A stretch of DNA of 64,000 nt from Tetrapyrgos nigripes (lineage: Eukaryota; Basidiomycota; Agaricomycetes; Agaricales; Campanellaceae): the NCBI GenBank assembly GCA_013368315.1, contig JAACJM010000051.1:186001-250000 (forward strand), written 5' to 3'. This document shows positions 1 through 12,022 of the stretch, one piece after another (within the stretch, counting starts at the first letter, position 1; each line of letters begins with the position of its first letter). The notes below the pieces were generated by a model. The model had not been told where the DNA came from, made no database searches, and saw nothing but the letters and a program-made list of their open reading frames with translations. The translations under genes were made by a program, and so were the position numbers.

Positions 1-1290
1 ACAGAGACCGGCGGAAGTGTAGGTACGTACCCATGTAGCACTATAAAAAAATCCAGATTCGACTAGCAAGAGCAAGACTTTCTCAACTTGATCTTTCTTA
101 TTTGAATTTGACAGGGAGAGCTTCAGGTCTTCCCTGAACAACCTTTTTGAGAATGGGCACCGTTAATGTTAAGAGCTCTGGAAGGCAAGCAAGTTATTCA
201 CCATGTTTTATACGCAATCACGCCAGTGGCTGTTAAGTTTGTCAAAAGAAAGCCTGCAGGGAGAACTGCTCTTCCAAGTCCCTAAAGATTCAAAGCGAAT
301 TATCAGCTCACTTTATAGTCGAAAGGACTGTAGAACTTACACCTTCATTCTGAACACCTAGCATAGTGTCAGCGATGGCTGAAACTTTTCGCTCGACTCA
401 GCTCACGTCGAAACTATTGAATAGCTTGAATTACCTATAGACACCAAGAGACAGAGCGCCAGGAGTAGTCGCAAGCTTCTGGCCCTTTGACACAAAATCC
501 AAGCCCTCCAAAGTACGATAATATCACCAAGCAAATACTTGAGTCAATATTCCAAAGCGCTGCGGTCAGACAGAGTTCAGTGAGCTACGAGGGAAGACTC
601 ACGTCAACTCTTGCGAGAATGGTCTCGAGTATCTCCCATTTCACCAATTGTGGCGGGGGATCAAAGCCTCTGCTGTGTGACCTAACGTACGCCACAATAA
701 CAAAAATATTTTTGGCGAAGACGATAGCTGACGACAAGAACATGAAGACTATGGTTGCTGCCAGGAATTGTCTTATGGCTAAACCACGAACCCCCTTTTT
801 GCTAAGAAAGGAAAGGAGTATGGCTAGTCTATTCAGCATTAATCTCTTATCGACTGACCCTAAGACATAGCAGGCCATGAAGCTGAGGAGACATTGTATG
901 CCTTGAGGAACCGATTGACCATTATTGATTTTTGTTTCCTGATACGCTTTGATTACTCACCAAAAAATAAGCCTTGAAAGGCTTCCCAAATGATAAGCCC
1001 TTCAATGTTGATCTGATCTTGATGTGTTAAGAACCTGGGGGATGGGATATTTGTAGTTGACATGACTGAGACGGAAGGGGGCGATGGATAAAGCTACCAG
1101 CGCTACATCCAGGATCTTATATATGGGAACCCCATTGCATTGATCACTGCGCTGATTGAAGGATGTATTTATTCCGAGCAGTTTAAATCAAAAACCTACT
1201 GTAGTTTACTATTTGGGATGATGAGCCATCACAGCAGACTAGCGAGTGGTTTAGTCACGCGTTTCTGTATTGTTCGATTGAGTTCACATC
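1..1290. other. Region with no recognisable gene
   Basis: Short open frames exist on both strands around 487-878 and overlap each other, but neither gives a recognisable protein, signal peptide or splice structure. I see no repeats with target duplications here. It may be intergenic DNA or an old transposon remnant. Confidence 0.5.
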
Positions 1291-2109
1291 TCACCAGGTG
1301 AGAAAATGGACCTGAGATGTTTCGATGAAGGGCGTGCTGGTGGTGGATATCAGCGTTGGGTTATCACGCTGATGGGAACGAGAAAAAGTGCTGCCAGAAT
1401 CCTTGGAGAAAGCCGACATGTGCCAACAGCCAGTCGTCGTAAAGCCATATAGAGCACTATTTGGTACGCCGTACTCTGAGGCAAGACGGTATAATTCCTC
1501 CGCATTCTCTGATATCCACTTGCTGAACTCTTCGATCCTGATGAAGTCACAGTTAGAAGCACCTTTCCTCAACGTCAGCGCAGCTCCTTCTGACTATGTC
1601 GAGTAGCGACCAATGTTCCATCCACCTTGCACGGGAGCGAGTACTCCTGAGGATCTAAGTATAACACTCAGTAGAAAATAACGATATAAACGTCAAATGA
1701 AAGCATACAAGTCCATCCTCCCACTCGTTCCAAACATGACACGATTTTGGGTAGTATAGCTGATCGTCGCACGAGGAGGATATTGATGAAGTTTGTTCCT
1801 CAGATCATCGGAATTGAGGGACGGAAGAGGCGTCAACTCCACTGAGGAGCCTTGACGAACATGATATGCACGAGGTAGATTACCATTCATCTCCAGTTTG
1901 ACGCTAGGCAAAACGATGAATTCGCCATTGTCTACCCAGCCTATTTCGCCGATTCTGAGGCCTTCTGGTGCTTGATCATGGGGTGCAGGGTCCCAGAGAG
2001 GATAGCCTCGACCTTCTGCGAAAAGCAAGCGTGCGTACCAAGTGTCCTGGGGCGCAGTCATGTAGGCTGTCGATACGCACCTTCCCCTAATATACCCAAC
2101 GTTTATCAT
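1291..2109 (-). CDS. Conserved agaricomycete hypothetical protein, two exons
   Basis: Exon 1 runs from an ATG at 2109 to about 1720 and contains the stretch LLFAEGRGYPLWDPAP, followed by GLRIGEIGWVDNGEF. Exon 2 runs from about 1606 to 1291 and contains FSKWISENAEELYR, then SALYGFTTTGCWHMSAF. This order (a GYPLW motif, an 'IG.(I/V)G' step, then a W..F/SLY.(V/T)TG block) is familiar to me from a large family of agaricomycete proteins of unknown function. The two pieces lie in different frames, so an intron is needed between them. The acceptor is probably one of the AG sites between 1608 and 1597 and the donor is uncertain. A 5' exon upstream of 2109 is possible. No function can be assigned. Confidence 0.5.
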
Positions 2110-2474
2110 ATGACAGGTTGGTTATGCTGTACAATTACGTCGGCAGTGCAATTAACCTACATTAGGCCTCGAGGTGCAACAGCAGTGATTCATAATGCTT
2201 GAGGAAAGAGTTGCCCCATTCCAGGAAGGGCGTGCCATGATGTATCCATTATCCTCAACACTCAGTAAATTGTCAGAATCAACAGTCGAAAAGACTTCAG
2301 TGTTTGAGGGAAACATATCAATCATTGATAACCAGACGGATAAACATATAGATACATCATAGAATCCAAGAAAGCATGATAAAGTCAACAAGATGGCGTA
2401 ACAGACAACAAAAGTCCAAGAGATATCGAGCGAGATTATAACGGCATGAAGAAGAACAGAAACCACTTTTTTAA

Positions 2475-4476
2475 TTATGAACCCGGAACCCGTTTAATCA
2501 AGTCACCTTCGAACAGAATCTTCCCTTTATCCTTCAGACTAACGACTGCGCGGACGACCTCACTAGTATCGAAATCTTCGTATTTGTCAGGAGGCATGGC
2601 GGAATTGAGATAAGTGAGAAGAGTCGAAATAGAAAGGTCATCGGTGACCTCGTATGTGGTGGTGAAGAGGTAGGCAATAGAGCTGTAGACGAAATGCCTC
2701 CTACAGACATACCACTAGTCAGTATCGTAGTAGCGAGATAATTGAACAAAACACGCACCTTCCTCTAGGAGAGTCCAGATCCATTAATGCGCCACCGGCA
2801 CTACGTGAGCTCGCTGCCGTCCGTCTATCGTGACCAGAAGGTCCAGGATGAGAAGTGGTTTGACGACTTGCTTCAGGTCCATGTTGCCCAGTCGAGTAAT
2901 GTGGAGCCTGATGACGACCACTGGCTCTGAGACGATGCTCTCGAGTATAATGGTAGTCGGGCTCTCCATGGCGGCGACTACTCGAGTAACCACCTGGCCG
3001 ACGTGGTCTCGCAGGGCCAAGATCCCTCTCTCTCTCATGCTCTTCGTCGCTACCAGCAGAATTAGCTTCCCCTTCAGTGTCAACTTCTTCGTCACGATAA
3101 TCCAAGTCGTCATCCACAGTAGCAGGACCTCTAGATTGCTGGAGAGAACGACGTGACGCAGAGACATGGGCATGTCGTTGACGACGATCTTCGTAGTCTT
3201 CTGTTTGCAGTTCACGGCTGTAGTATCGGTGGTGGTCGTCCATCATCGTTTCGGTATCTGACTCAAAGTCATAACGCTGAGGAATGGGAGGACGGGCATA
3301 GGAGAATGAGCTTCGTCTAGAGCTGGAAGGTTTTCCGTGCTCAAGGTGAGGAGGAGGTGAATAAGGACGGTGTGCGTAGGGACGTCGAAAATGTTCTTCT
3401 CGGCTTGGGTCAGGGCGTGCGTGAGGACGAGTGGGGAGCGAGTGATGGGAAGTACTAGGACCGAGATTATCGATTGGTGGGTAGGAGGAGGACAGCCTGG
3501 GTTGGCTACGGGGTGTATTGCGCTGGACAGTATTCTCAGCAGCTTTCTCTGCTCGTCGTTGACTGTGAAGGTACTCGCGTTAGTCAACCGTGGAAAAAAG
3601 GAAAAAGAAAAAAACCGGTACGCACTGCCGAGCTAGACATTTTCCTCGATGCTGCAACCAAGGATATGCGCAATAACTCGAGTCCTGCCTAAGCTGAACC
3701 CATTTCGCACATAAACTGCAGAACACCCGACTAGGTTCTACGTGTTTGATCAACTTGTCGGCTCGCAAAGTCGCCGCTCGTTGCTCAGCGTTCCGTCTCC
3801 TGGAATCGTGCCCCGCACTTGGAGAGGTGAACACTCGGTCTTGTTCAGTGAGGGTATGATGGCCTTGTTCTGTATCTTCGTGCTGACTCTGACCCGAATA
3901 GACTACTCGACCTTCTTCAGACGTCAATGGTTGGGGATGAGTGACAGTATGGACCGATGAAGCTCTGGATGGATGAGAGGAATCGCCGCTAGGAGCTGGT
4001 TTTACGCTAGAATCCTTGACGACATCAACATCCGTTTCCATAGCCATATCTTCATCACCGTCAGCGGATGCACCAACGCCTGCGTCATTTTCAGGACCAG
4101 ACATGGCAGAATCGGTTCCCACTGACGGCTCCCGTTGGAATTGCTGTTGAACCGAGGATTGGCTTCGTTCCCTCGACCTTCGTTCAGCCGTATGAGGCAT
4201 AGTCGGCGGCACAGACGGAGAATGGTATCGCGATTGATGTTCCGACTCTGACCGACGGCTTTGATCGTGATCTCGAGGATTAGGACGACCTTCACGAGGT
4301 TCTTGAAAGTCTCTGTGATAGCGAGAGGGAGGATGAGGAAGCTGAGACTGGAAATCTCGTTCACGGGGGTAATTCATGTCAGGAAGACGGTGTTGAGGAC
4401 GTTCTAGACGATGTGGATGGTACTGGCGACCATGATGCTCCTCGTATGGATTGTGTCGTGGTGGTGGTCTATGTAT
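2475..4476 (-). CDS. Low-complexity protein with one CxxC...HxxxC module (three exons; possibly the 3' part of the gene above 4517)
   Basis: Three exons join cleanly: 4476-3626, 3562-2759 and 2700-2475 (introns of 63 and 58 nt with GTGCGT donors and AG acceptors). They keep one frame and end at TAA 2477-2475. From the ATG at 4377 this gives 593 residues, and the frame stays open upstream to 4476. The protein is rich in Ser, Arg, His and Glu and probably largely disordered. One cysteine module (VFCSLCAKWVQL, then YPWLQHRGKCL) lies about 90 residues before the end of the first exon. The C-terminus (KYEDFDTSEVVRAVVSLKDK) looks folded. The module closely matches the two in the adjacent segment at 4517-5809, so this is either the second half of one gene or a tandem relative. 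Function is unknown; a nuclear DNA- or RNA-binding role is only a guess from the zinc-binding pattern. Confidence 0.65.
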
Positions 4477-4516
4477 CTGGTAAGCACTCTTGACTAGTTC
4501 CTACATGCCAAAGAAC

Positions 4517-5809
4517 TTACCCATGACCGTTGGTAGTCAAATCTATAGAGTCCTCTTCTCTAGGCCTCTTCACTCGCTGAACCGGCCCTTGGTTCACCTC
4601 CATTACCATCGTTCCTTGCTGAGGCGCCATCACCGTCCCTCCTTGCTCCATACCCAGCCCAATCATACTCAACCCTGCTCTCAAGATAGTCTCGTCTTTC
4701 CTACACTCCGCCCTATGTTCCAACCACGCCTTCACCGCTCCCAAATGATCCTCTGGATCAATCTCCACCCAACGATCACAAACCGCACAAAGGACTCTCT
4801 CGGCGTCAAACTTCCTCACGTCGGGATCCTTACTCAAAAACACATTCCTCTCCTCCAACGAATAACCCAACCCAGCACCTGAATGCATCCCAGTCCTATT
4901 CATCACCTTCTTGGCCAAGCAGGATTTACGATGAGCGTCCCAGGGGATAGAACAGTACGTCGAGTTGGGACGAAGACGGATCCATTTGTCACATGATGCA
5001 CAAAGGACGCGGTAGGGTTCGAATTTGGCGACGTGGGGGTCTTCACGAAGATAGGCTATACGTTCCTCTTCGGTTCGTTTAGCTCGACGACGTTTCGCTG
5101 GTGGGTGGGAGGCGTAGGAGAATGAGAGTGCGTTGAGGGTGGAAAGCGCGTTGAGGTTGCTAAAGGTGTTGAGGGAGGAAGAAGGCATGGATGTCGTAGT
5201 ATGTAGTGAGTTGGAAGGAGGGCTTTGCTTCTGGTTTTGTGGAGAGAGATGAGCTATGGAAGGATGTGTGCTTGACGACATGGGCATTTGATGATGTTGG
5301 TGTGGATGCTGGTGTTGGTGCTGGTGATGGACACGAGGAGGATGGGATGAAGACGAATGAGGGCGGTGAGGGTGATGCTCGTAATCTCGGTCTCTGGAAC
5401 CTCCGTTCATATCTGCAGGAGGAGATGCCGATGAGGGTACAGCCTCGGGTACAATTCCATGAGACGAGGGAGACCGAGACTGGCGTTGGGGATGTCCTCT
5501 AGTTTCGACCATTGGGCCTCTATACCTCTCATCTCTTCTAGCACGCTCAACTTCAACCGCATCCTCTTCACGCTTGTATTGGTGATGGTCATGGGGTGGT
5601 TGATCGCGAAGCGGTGCTGAAGGGAGACCGTATCCAAGTTTAGATTGGGGGCTTGCAGTTGCAGTTTGGGCTCTGGATCTCGTCGACGCAGCCATATTTC
5701 CAGGACTAGTCGCATTGGGATTTGTAGAGGACGTCGTCGTGGTTGTCGTAGGAGGAGGGTAAGATTCAGAAGAACGAGCCACCGAAGTGGATCTCGCCGG
5801 TGCTTGCAT
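4517..5809 (-). CDS. Protein with two CxxC...HxxxC putative zinc-binding modules
   Basis: An ATG at 5809 follows an AG acceptor (TTAG just upstream), suggesting a 5' UTR intron. The frame is open for 430 residues. The N-terminal 240 residues are Ser/Pro/His/Thr-rich, with a His/Gln-rich tract near 165-180 and a basic patch (AKRRRAKRTEEE). Two tandem modules follow: VLCASCDKWIRL...PWDAHRKSCL and VLCAVCDRWVEI...AWLEHRAECR, each C-x2-C-x2-W...W-x2-H-x3-C. The frame ends at TAA 4519-4517, but that TAA overlaps a strong GTAAGT donor (4520-4515), and a related module follows at 4476-2475. Splicing at that donor to the nearest acceptor (4477) gives the wrong frame. I therefore cannot decide between two tandem genes and one gene with an unrecognised splice. 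Function is unknown. Confidence 0.6.
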   Translation of the reverse strand: MQAPARSTSVARSSESYPPPTTTTTTSSTNPNATSPGNMAASTRSRAQTATASPQSKLGYGLPSAPLRDQPPHDHHQYKREEDAVEVERARRDERYRGPMVETRGHPQRQSRSPSSHGIVPEAVPSSASPPADMNGGSRDRDYEHHPHRPHSSSSHPPRVHHQHQHQHPHQHHQMPMSSSTHPSIAHLSPQNQKQSPPSNSLHTTTSMPSSSLNTFSNLNALSTLNALSFSYASHPPAKRRRAKRTEEERIAYLREDPHVAKFEPYRVLCASCDKWIRLRPNSTYCSIPWDAHRKSCLAKKVMNRTGMHSGAGLGYSLEERNVFLSKDPDVRKFDAERVLCAVCDRWVEIDPEDHLGAVKAWLEHRAECRKDETILRAGLSMIGLGMEQGGTVMAPQQGTMVMEVNQGPVQRVKRPREEDSIDLTTNGHG

Positions 5810-6000
5810 AAGCCGGTCTCTAACAAAAGTGGCAGGTGTAAGTCAGTTGCCTTGTCGCAATATCGACATGGGAAGAAGGAAAGGAGAAAACGGCGACGGT
5901 GGGGATGTATGGAAGTGGCAAGTGCCCGAAACATGGATAAAATGACTCGAGAAGTAATATGAAGGTGTAGGGTAACGGAAGAAGGAATATAACGTATCAC

Positions 6001-7393
6001 CCGAAACCTAAAATGACGGACGGGACTGAAATCGCGGATTTGTTGTTGGTGTCAGGGTAGTATGTCTGGCTGAGCTAGTACACCCGGAGCACGCCAATGA
6101 TGTATAAAACCGAACCCAGCGTACATGTGTCAATGGACATAGAACAAATGAAAAGACATCATATCCCTCATGTTATCAGTCTAGCTCGTCGCAACCAGGA
6201 TCCAGGAGACTCTTCAGTACGTAAACCAAATTCAGAACCGACAATAAGAAAATGTTGGGAAGGCTAAGCCAAAACCGAAGAAAAAATAACGAAAGGGGAA
6301 CCCGGACAAACCAAAATGAAAAATGAAAAACATATCAATTGTCTAGCGCCACACCGCGTGTAATTACGAGCTAGTATGGACGTCCAGACAGTAACCACCC
6401 TTGGAAACCCTTCACTTGTTGTAAACCGAATAAAGATTCGGAGTACAAGGAACAACATAGTGCCGACCAGACACTATTGACCACATAGGAGAAAATCCAA
6501 TTCAAATCACCGAAAAAGTCGAAGAACATGTACATGAGTCATCAACCATGTTACGCCACATCACGCCGTCCATCCATCCATCCATCCATCCATCATGATT
6601 GTTAGGTCTCCTATGTTTGCCGTTCACCGCCGACCATTACTCGTTGAAAGGAAATGGGGCATGCCAGGGAAAACATGGACAGAAAGGAGAAAGCCTGGCA
6701 TACGTTCCTAGCTCAACGCCCGACCGGTCAATCAGATACCTGAGTCTGAGGCCGGTCAATGACAAATCAAGAAATGGAGAGAAGACATCAAGAACACGAG
6801 TATGTTTCCTCAAAGGGCGGGTTACGGGATCATCCTTACGGAACGATCATGGTTAATTCCGACCTCGTCGACATGTATACATGTGCATGACATAGCTCGA
6901 CGACGTCGACAGGGAATATGACGGAAATGAAAAGGAAATTTGAAGGAAGGTAAGAAGGACAACAGCAGTTTTCGGAAAAGTTGATGGAAAGACACACGGA
7001 AAATGCGTGGGGTGGTTCCAACATAGTACGTGTTATGATACACGCAGCATATGTTGAGGCGAGGAAGAGACAGAGCCAGAGCCAGAAAAAGCATATAGCC
7101 ACACCACACCGCCGTGTGGCAACAAGCCCCTCCATGCTCGGAAGAAAGAATAATACATAAAGGAGAGATGAATCAGTTCATTTCTTCCACTCCTCAAAGC
7201 CCACGCCTCTCGCCTCAGGCTTTACCTGAAGACTTGAAGACGAAGACGCAATGCCCGAAAAACAAGAAAGAAAGAAAAGACATAGCCAATGACCATCTCC
7301 CCAAAAGGCAAAAGTCTAATCCGACATATAGAATTAAAATTACGACATGTCAGGTAGGAAAAAGCCTCTCTGAAACTCAGGCTGAGGCTTCCT
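6001..7393. other. Intergenic, no gene recognised
   Basis: Open frames on both strands give AT-rich or low-complexity peptides with no motif. The region contains a CATC tetranucleotide repeat. It probably holds the 5' region of the minus-strand gene below 5809 and the 3' region of the gene above 7394. Confidence 0.5.
6570..6595. repeat. CATC tetranucleotide microsatellite
   Basis: About six perfect CATC units in tandem. Confidence 0.95.
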
Positions 7394-8615
7394 TCATTGA
7401 GACTTGAAACACAGCGACGTAGAGTATCCGTGTTTCATGACCCTGAGAGAGGCGCAATAGTTATGGAAGAGATGAAGGAAGTAGCCGGTTCGCGTTATGC
7501 CGTCTCGAGGGAGAGAAGGATAAAAAAAGAAAAGAAGCGCAAGGCGAGGGAAGGCACACCCGTGGAAATCGGAGGAGAAATCCATCCGTAGGAATTGTGG
7601 CCCCGTCGGGAGACAGGGAGCGATAGATCAAGCACGCCGACGGGAAGGAAAGGGAAAGGATAGGGACGAGCGAAAAAGAAAACAAAAAATGAAATAAAAT
7701 AAAAATAAAAATAAAAATAAAATAACGAGGAGGTAAATCGAAGAACGGATAATACGTACCTATGCACACTTTCTCCTGTTCCTTGTACTTTAACCCGCTC
7801 TTGCTGGACCTCTAGCTCGAGCTCATCGTCTTGGCCTTGGCCACTATCGTCGTCGGCATCGGCGTCGGCATCCGCATCAGCGTCTTCGGAAGTAAGAGCC
7901 GAAGGACCTTCGATACGGTCTAGACCACTTTCACGTCTGCCTTCGTCCTGGAAGACGTCTACGGAAGAGATGGGAACGGCAGAAGAAGTCTGAGGACCGC
8001 CGTGGTGATGGTTGGGAGCTTGGCCTTGTTCATCGTGGCTGTAGTCGGTGGTAGGTGGCGTCTTGCGTTTGCGACAGTTGGAGTGATGCGAGGTTGAGCT
8101 TGGCCCATTGTATGAGGGGTGGAGTCTTGTTAAAATAAGATGAGAAGGATGTAAAGCGGGTTGGAGCAGAAAAGGGTAAATAAGACGATAGTGCGCAGAG
8201 CAGGTGTACGTCAGCACACCGGAGCAAAAGACATGAGGATAAAGAAGGGGAGGTAGATAACCGTGACGCAGAAATAAGTACTTACCTCGAAGACGGTACG
8301 TCTCCTCCACTTGCCGGCAAACCAAAGTCTCCTACCTCTCTGCTCAACGCCTCCGGATCAAACTTGATGACAGTCATCGTTGAAGTCGTCGGTGGTCGGG
8401 ATAAGCTTGTATCGGCCGAGATTATACGGAAAGATGGGCGGATAGTCGAAGAAGAGGTCAAAGATGAGGGTGAGTGTAAAAAGTGCGTAAGTGTGTATGT
8501 CAGAGGATAAGAGAACGTAGAAGACATACGTATCAGTCCCCTCGAGCTTGTTGGGCGCTATGTTGTTTTTCAAATCGGGTGGCGTGGCGTTACGGTCACC
8601 GTTGCTAGTGTCCAT
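7394..8615 (-). CDS. Hypothetical acidic protein, four exons
   Basis: Exons 8615-8530, 8405-8286 and 8125-7760 join with GTATGT, GTAAGT and GTACGT donors and AG acceptors and keep one frame from the ATG at 8615 (MDTSNGDRNATPPDLKNN). A last exon 7442-7394 in phase gives a stop at 7396-7394 and a total of 206 residues. The third intron would then be 317 nt with a pyrimidine-rich core, long for this organism, so the 3' end is the weak point. The product is hydrophilic, with a basic NCRKRKTPP segment around residue 85 and an Asp/Ala tract (GCxGAx codon repeats at about 7845-7885), then acidic and Gln-rich sequence. No known domain is visible. A nuclear protein is plausible but unproven. Confidence 0.55.
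7687..7725. repeat. A/T-rich short repeat (AAAAT-type)
   Basis: Repeated AAAAT and AAATAAA units, lying inside the proposed long third intron of the minus-strand gene. On that strand it is a T-rich tract upstream of the proposed acceptor. Confidence 0.8.
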
Positions 8616-9690
8616 GGTCTACGAAAGGAGCGGCAAGTTACAATGTCGGGCGTTGACCGAGGCAGCGGGGATGTCGACCTAATCGATGGGTAGGCAAACG
8701 TGGAGGCGGTTGTTGTAGACAAGAATGAGGTATGTTGAGAGAGCGCCACTGTTTCTCTCTCTGAAGAGAAAGATGTGTGCTATAGACGATGGAGAACAAA
8801 GTTGAAAACAAACAGAGGGGAACAGAAAGCGGAAAGAGGGAAGAAACGCAAAAGACACCAAAACGCCGTGTCTCCAAGTTTAAGTACCTATGTAGCAAGC
8901 TAGCTCATGTAATATGGAATCCGAAAGAAAAATAGTATAAAAAGCAAATAAAAAAATGAAAGAGATGTCAGTAAACAATCCGAAAATGAAACCGAAAACA
9001 GAGAAGAATATGAGTCTAAAGTACAGGCTACGTAGGTACCCTAGGGAGACACACCATCGCGGGTACTTTCTCCGCCGTCTTGAAAACCGAGAATGGAAAC
9101 CTTTTGGTCCGAGGAAAACCCAAATGGAGGACTTCCGAGAAACAAGGAAGGCCACACACGTACACTCTGAGTGAGTAGTGAGTCAGATCCGTCGAATGAA
9201 AGCTTAAACAGAAAATATTTCAAAAAATCAGACAAATCTTACAAAAAATAATTCGAGAACCAAAAAAGCACCAAAAAAACGAAAAGCTCAATTTACAGTG
9301 GCTTACAGGTTCAAGGACCCCTCTTTCATCGGACCACATGAAGAAGCCCCCAAGTGCCAACGCCTCGAGGCTCGCAGTCTTCTGTTGCACATTGTCATTC
9401 TTATCTCGCCTTGTCATTTACTTACTTTATGCTCCAAACCTTCATGACGGATCAATCTAATTGGGTTTAGTTCGGTTATTGCACCGGCTTGTCATTACCC
9501 GTGTAGTAGGCGATAACGGTCATTGACCATCGAGGGATCTAGTACTAGGCAATGATCTGAGGAGAGTATCCAGAACTTTTTCCTTTTTTCAGGATCTTCA
9601 AAACGTATTCCTCAAAAACACAGGTGGAGAACCAACTCCAAGCCATCTTCCCAGTGGGTGCACGTCTCGATCTCGGGGTCTTCGTCGCCG

Positions 9691-9715
9691 TACTTACTTA
9701 CTTACTTACTTACTT
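9691..9715. repeat. TACT tetranucleotide microsatellite
   Basis: About six perfect TACT units. Confidence 0.95.
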
Positions 9716-11108
9716 GGCGTGCTTCTGGCTTTGCTATGGTTGTGGCTTCTTTAATTAACAAAGAAGCACAGTCCAACCAGTTGTCATCCAATCACGTCTA
9801 GGCTCTAGCCTATTGACCAATCCTAAACTGCCTCATCGCCACGTCCGAACGTCCGAGTCGCCTCGTAGCCTTCGAATCAGTCAAATGAGTCATAGACGTC
9901 TTAACTAAAATATCCTTATGATCCAGATTTTAAGCTTTTTTAGCCCTCGGAACTGCCTCTTTTGAAGGGAGGCGAGTACGTGCGTGACTTGGATCGTTGT
10001 GTTCCGAGGAGGAGCGCGGATGAATATAGTAGTATGTACCTCGAAGGAAACTACTCGACAGCGAGGAGGCGTAGATATTTCAGACTCTGCACGGTGACTT
10101 ACATATGTACCCTCAGTACAAAAAACATTGGGAACCAAGGGATCTGCTACGACCCCCCGATTTCCGCCGACGTACGTGTCCTAGTAGACGATGTAAGTCG
10201 GTGTCCATGTGTCCATGTGGCCGAACTAGTACCTGACACTTCACAAAGGTTGCAAGGATTCGGATTCGGAGCCTCTTGTTACTCCAGTACTCCAACTTGA
10301 CTCCAGGCCACTCGGATCTTTTCTGTCACTATTCGATAACGATTTTTCTGCAGCTGGCAAGGTTGATATGATATGATACTTCCCAAGTTCGAGTTCTTTG
10401 CCTATCGCTCACCCACATCCCGGCCAGGGACTCAGCCCGAGCATTAATAGACCACAGCGGAAACCGGACGCCCGTCCATGCATCCGTCCTTCAGCTTCTC
10501 TTCGTCCCGGTTTACGGTGTGCGGTGTGGCAAATTGACAATTGACAATGACAATCGCAAACTTATAATCATAATTATCTGTCAGATAGACTTGAAACATG
10601 ATGCATGATGATGATGTCGATGTACATATGTAGTACTTGAAGCTTGAAGCTTGATAGTTGGTACTACTACTAGTAAGTTCATGACTCTGAGTGAGTTCAA
10701 TTCATGATCATACCAATATGAATCTCGGGGACCCGGCGTTCAAAGGACTACATACTACAATAGTTAATGTGGCTACTATAGTCGCGACTACTAGTATAAG
10801 GAGTTGGAACTTGTGCCCTGGGTATCAATCAATGTCAGCCTTTTATGTCGTTTCTGTCCGGGGATCCAAGGGTGCAAAGATTGGATATAACTTATAAGTT
10901 GGGTAGGAAGTACCAGCACCGGCGTGGATGTACTATACATGCTTGCCCGACCATTGAATGACGCCATTTCTAATTACTCTTCCTTCAAGCTCTTGAAATA
11001 CTTAAACCATGACTCATGATTCATCAATTATCGGCGATTTAGTGTACCGAACGATCTACCTACTTACCTCTTGGACCTTTCGGTGCCCGTGTGTTCAAGT
11101 TTGCGGCC

Positions 11109-11425
11109 ACAATACTTAGTACTTAGTATACTATTTATGACGAGTCTTAGTCTTCTAACGGCGCAGTTACTTCATTGAGCAACATTCCTCAAATTTCGGA
11201 GACTAACTTGGTAAGTACCGTACGTAGTATTGCGTACGTACGTCTAGTAAGATCCCCCTCTCGGCTCTCAGTGATACGTACGCGTATTTGTAGCTACAAT
11301 ACTTTAGTACTTAGTATTATTCATGAGAAGTCTTCTTCTAACGGCGCAGTTGCTTCATTGAGCAGCGTCCCTGAAATTTCGGAGAGGGTACTAACTTGGT
11401 AAGTGCCGTACGTTACGTACGTCTA
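11109..11425. repeat. Direct duplication of about 130 bp
   Basis: The segment at about 11109-11240 recurs at about 11294-11425. Shared blocks include CTTCTAACGGCGCAGTT, TTCATTGAGCA, AAATTTCGGAGA and CTAACTTGGTAAGT, in the same order and roughly 185 bp apart, with scattered substitutions. It is a local tandem-type duplication with no coding signal. Confidence 0.8.
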
Positions 11426-12008
11426 AATTCATCGAGGCTTCGTATTCCAGCTACCGGTATGCTTTCCTGGAACGTCCAGAAGAAAGGAATCAGTGTACTT
11501 AGGAATCAGAAAGCTCAGCTGAAGCCCTGATCCTCTTTCCATTCCATCAGTTTTTCAAGTTTTTCGTGCGTAAAAATGAATGGTTATCAAGAACCGGTGT
11601 AAACTAGCTTAGCACTTCATTTCTATCCTCCATTTGATGTAAGTCACCAATACTGGGGAAAGGTGCCACTGCTTCGCATGGCAAATTACGAGGCCCATTG
11701 TATAAGTAATACTGTAAAATTGACTAAAAAAATTAGATAGAGCTTAATATCTTCTGTAATGACACCTTGAACGTTGGGTGGAGGAGCCCATAGTGGTTCA
11801 GAGAGCGGCAGTTGGACTTGCGACGGCTGCTGAGGGAAGGTAAATACGCCTGAAGCTCGTCGTGGTTGGTGGGCGGCAAGGCAGAAATGAGCTATGACGT
11901 ATTGAGCGTCAGTTCGGGTACTTCGGAGCGCTGTGGTGGCGTGTAAAAGTTAGAACCCGTGAGAACCTTTGCTACTCAATTGAGGGGTCGACATAAGTTA
12001 ACTCGGCC

Positions 12009-12022
12009 TTAGTGTTGCCGTG
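12009..12022 (+). repeat. Left terminal inverted repeat of the hAT element
   Basis: TTAGTGTTGCCGTG, an exact 14-bp inverted match to 16368-16381. Confidence 0.9.

Larger units (their letters stand above)
8616..12009. other. 3.4-kb region without a recognisable gene
   Basis: Frames on both strands give no recognisable motif and no consistent splice chain. Notable content is a TACT microsatellite, many ACGTACGT-type palindromic steps at 11210-11430 and a local duplication there. It may be the upstream region of the minus-strand gene ending at 8615 plus decayed repeats next to the hAT element that begins at 12010. Confidence 0.5.

Noticed and set aside
487..878. Overlapping frames of 127 residues (plus) and 97 residues (minus)
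   Set aside because: They overlap, have no recognisable motif and show no splice or promoter support.
6822..7769. Several overlapping frames on both strands
   Set aside because: AT-rich or low-complexity peptides; better explained as intergenic DNA and the long intron of the minus-strand gene.
8880..10300. Frames of 64-112 residues on both strands
   Set aside because: No motif, no consistent exon chain, overlapping in opposite directions.
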